From contig CALMIH010000150.1 in assembly GCA_937864085.1 (NCBI GenBank), positions 1-6,064 of the forward strand: a stretch of 6,064 bases of DNA, read 5' to 3'. The notes below the pieces were generated by a model. That model did no database searches. It had not been told where the DNA came from and was given only the letters and a program-made list of their open reading frames with translations. This DNA is from an uncultured Chloroflexota bacterium. Its GTDB lineage: Bacteria > Chloroflexota > Limnocylindria > Limnocylindrales > Limnocylindraceae. Positions 5,663-6,064 of the stretch are shown piece after piece (position 1 is the first letter of the stretch; every line of letters starts with the position of its first letter). A program made the position numbers and the translations under genes.

Positions 5663-5687
5663 CGAAGTCTGCTCGGCGGCGTCGCTA
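5660..5687. repeat. Inverted repeat spanning both stop codons at a convergent junction
   Basis: TAGCGA (5660-5665) and TCGCTA (5682-5687) form a perfect 6-bp inverted repeat around 16 bases. CCG/CGG just outside could extend the stem past a 2-base bulge. Its outer ends are the TAG stop of the TlpA-like gene and the TAG stop of the opposing hydrolase gene. It could act as a weak bidirectional terminator, but the loop is long and there is no T-run, so termination is unproven. Confidence 0.45.
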
Positions 5688-6064
5688 TTCGGCAACGAAG
5701 CAGAAGCGATCACGATCCGCAACAAGGTGGCCGACTGGTGCCGCTAGCTCATGGCTCTGCACGATGAGCCACCCCTCTGCCGCAGCCTCGGCAAAGATTG
5801 CCGCCTTCGCATCAACAGAGACCCATGCAGCATCGTCATAGGATGTGACCCAGCGTGGATTCGCCTGCCAGGGGCGCATGAAGAGGTCGCCCATGAAGAG
5901 CAGCGTCCGTTCGCTGCCACGCATGATCGTCGCCTGAGATCCAGGCGTATGCCCGCCAAGTAGACGCAGCTCAACCTGCGGGAGGAGTTGTCGTTCCGAG
6001 ATGAACGGTTCCGGCTCCGATGCGGCAAAGAGCGCCTGCAGGAGCGGCGCATCATAGGCGGCGG
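5685..6064 (-). CDS. Metallo-beta-lactamase-fold hydrolase, C-terminal part (cut by window edge)
   Basis: The frame is open from the right edge to the TAG at 5685-5687, giving about 126 codons that lack the N-terminus and the HxHxDH metal site. The visible part carries later family landmarks. LLGGHTPGSQATI contains the third metal-binding histidine segment (GHTPGS). RTLLFMGDLF contains the aspartate that bridges the two metals. LIVQSHELAAPVGHL near the C-terminus contains the last histidine, in the usual H-x-P-x-G-type context. The protein is a soluble hydrolase, but its substrate (lactone, thioester or phosphodiester) cannot be told from this fragment. Internal methionine codons, such as the one at 5922-5924, are not starts, because the conserved GHTPGS block lies upstream of them. 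It converges on the redox operon with a 22-base gap. Confidence 0.88.
   Translation of the reverse strand, partial: AAYDAPLLQALFAASEPEPFISERQLLPQVELRLLGGHTPGSQATIMRGSERTLLFMGDLFMRPWQANPRWVTSYDDAAWVSVDAKAAIFAEAAAEGWLIVQSHELAAPVGHLVADRDRFCFVAE

Noticed and set aside
1..6064. A defence system, CRISPR array, insertion sequence or phage element.
   Set aside because: I saw no repeat-spacer pattern, transposase, integrase or terminal inverted repeats. Both tRNAs are intact, and no direct repeat of a tRNA end suggesting an attachment site was seen.

Overview
This window is a gene-dense, high-GC stretch of bacterial chromosome holding seven protein genes and two tRNA genes, almost all with recognisable housekeeping or metabolic roles. 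No gap exceeds about 45 bases. The intergenic spaces are a few bases to about 42 bases, two genes overlap, and both tRNAs encode their 3' CCA. This looks like a compact, possibly streamlined genome. The threonyl-tRNA synthetase that begins directly at its editing domain, and the overall protein style, would fit a Chloroflexota-type lineage. A high-GC actinobacterium is an alternative, and the window alone does not settle this.

Layout, left to right. Positions 1-604 (minus) hold the N-terminal third of threonyl-tRNA synthetase, cut by the window edge, with tRNA-Val(GAC) immediately upstream on the same strand (631-707). Only 35 bases separate that tRNA from a plus-strand pair: a PfkB-family kinase (743-1645) and pseudouridine-5'-phosphate glycosidase psuG (1647-2567). 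The pair makes a probable pseudouridine salvage/degradation operon, in which the kinase makes pseudouridine 5'-phosphate and PsuG splits it to uracil and ribose 5-phosphate. It converges with a minus-strand 448-residue MFS efflux-type transporter (2578-3924), which lies downstream of tRNA-Arg(CCT) (3966-4041).

From 4084 to 5662 on the plus strand lies a tight three-gene thiol-redox operon: a small glutaredoxin-like CxxC protein, a CcdA-type membrane electron transporter and a membrane-anchored TlpA/ResA-type thioredoxin. Together they can be read as a cytosol-to-membrane-to-exterior reductant relay, of the kind used in cytochrome c maturation or repair of extracytoplasmic disulfides. It converges with the C-terminal part of a metallo-beta-lactamase-fold hydrolase (5685-6064, minus), cut by the right edge.

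The genes follow known families and I see no undescribed system. The more unusual features are at the junctions. A 14-bp tandem duplication carries the stop codons of both converging genes at 2554-2581, and an inverted repeat spans both stops at 5660-5687. The 35-bp divergent spacer probably gives a leaderless kinase mRNA. In two places a tRNA leads a minus-strand protein gene that has a good Shine-Dalgarno sequence.
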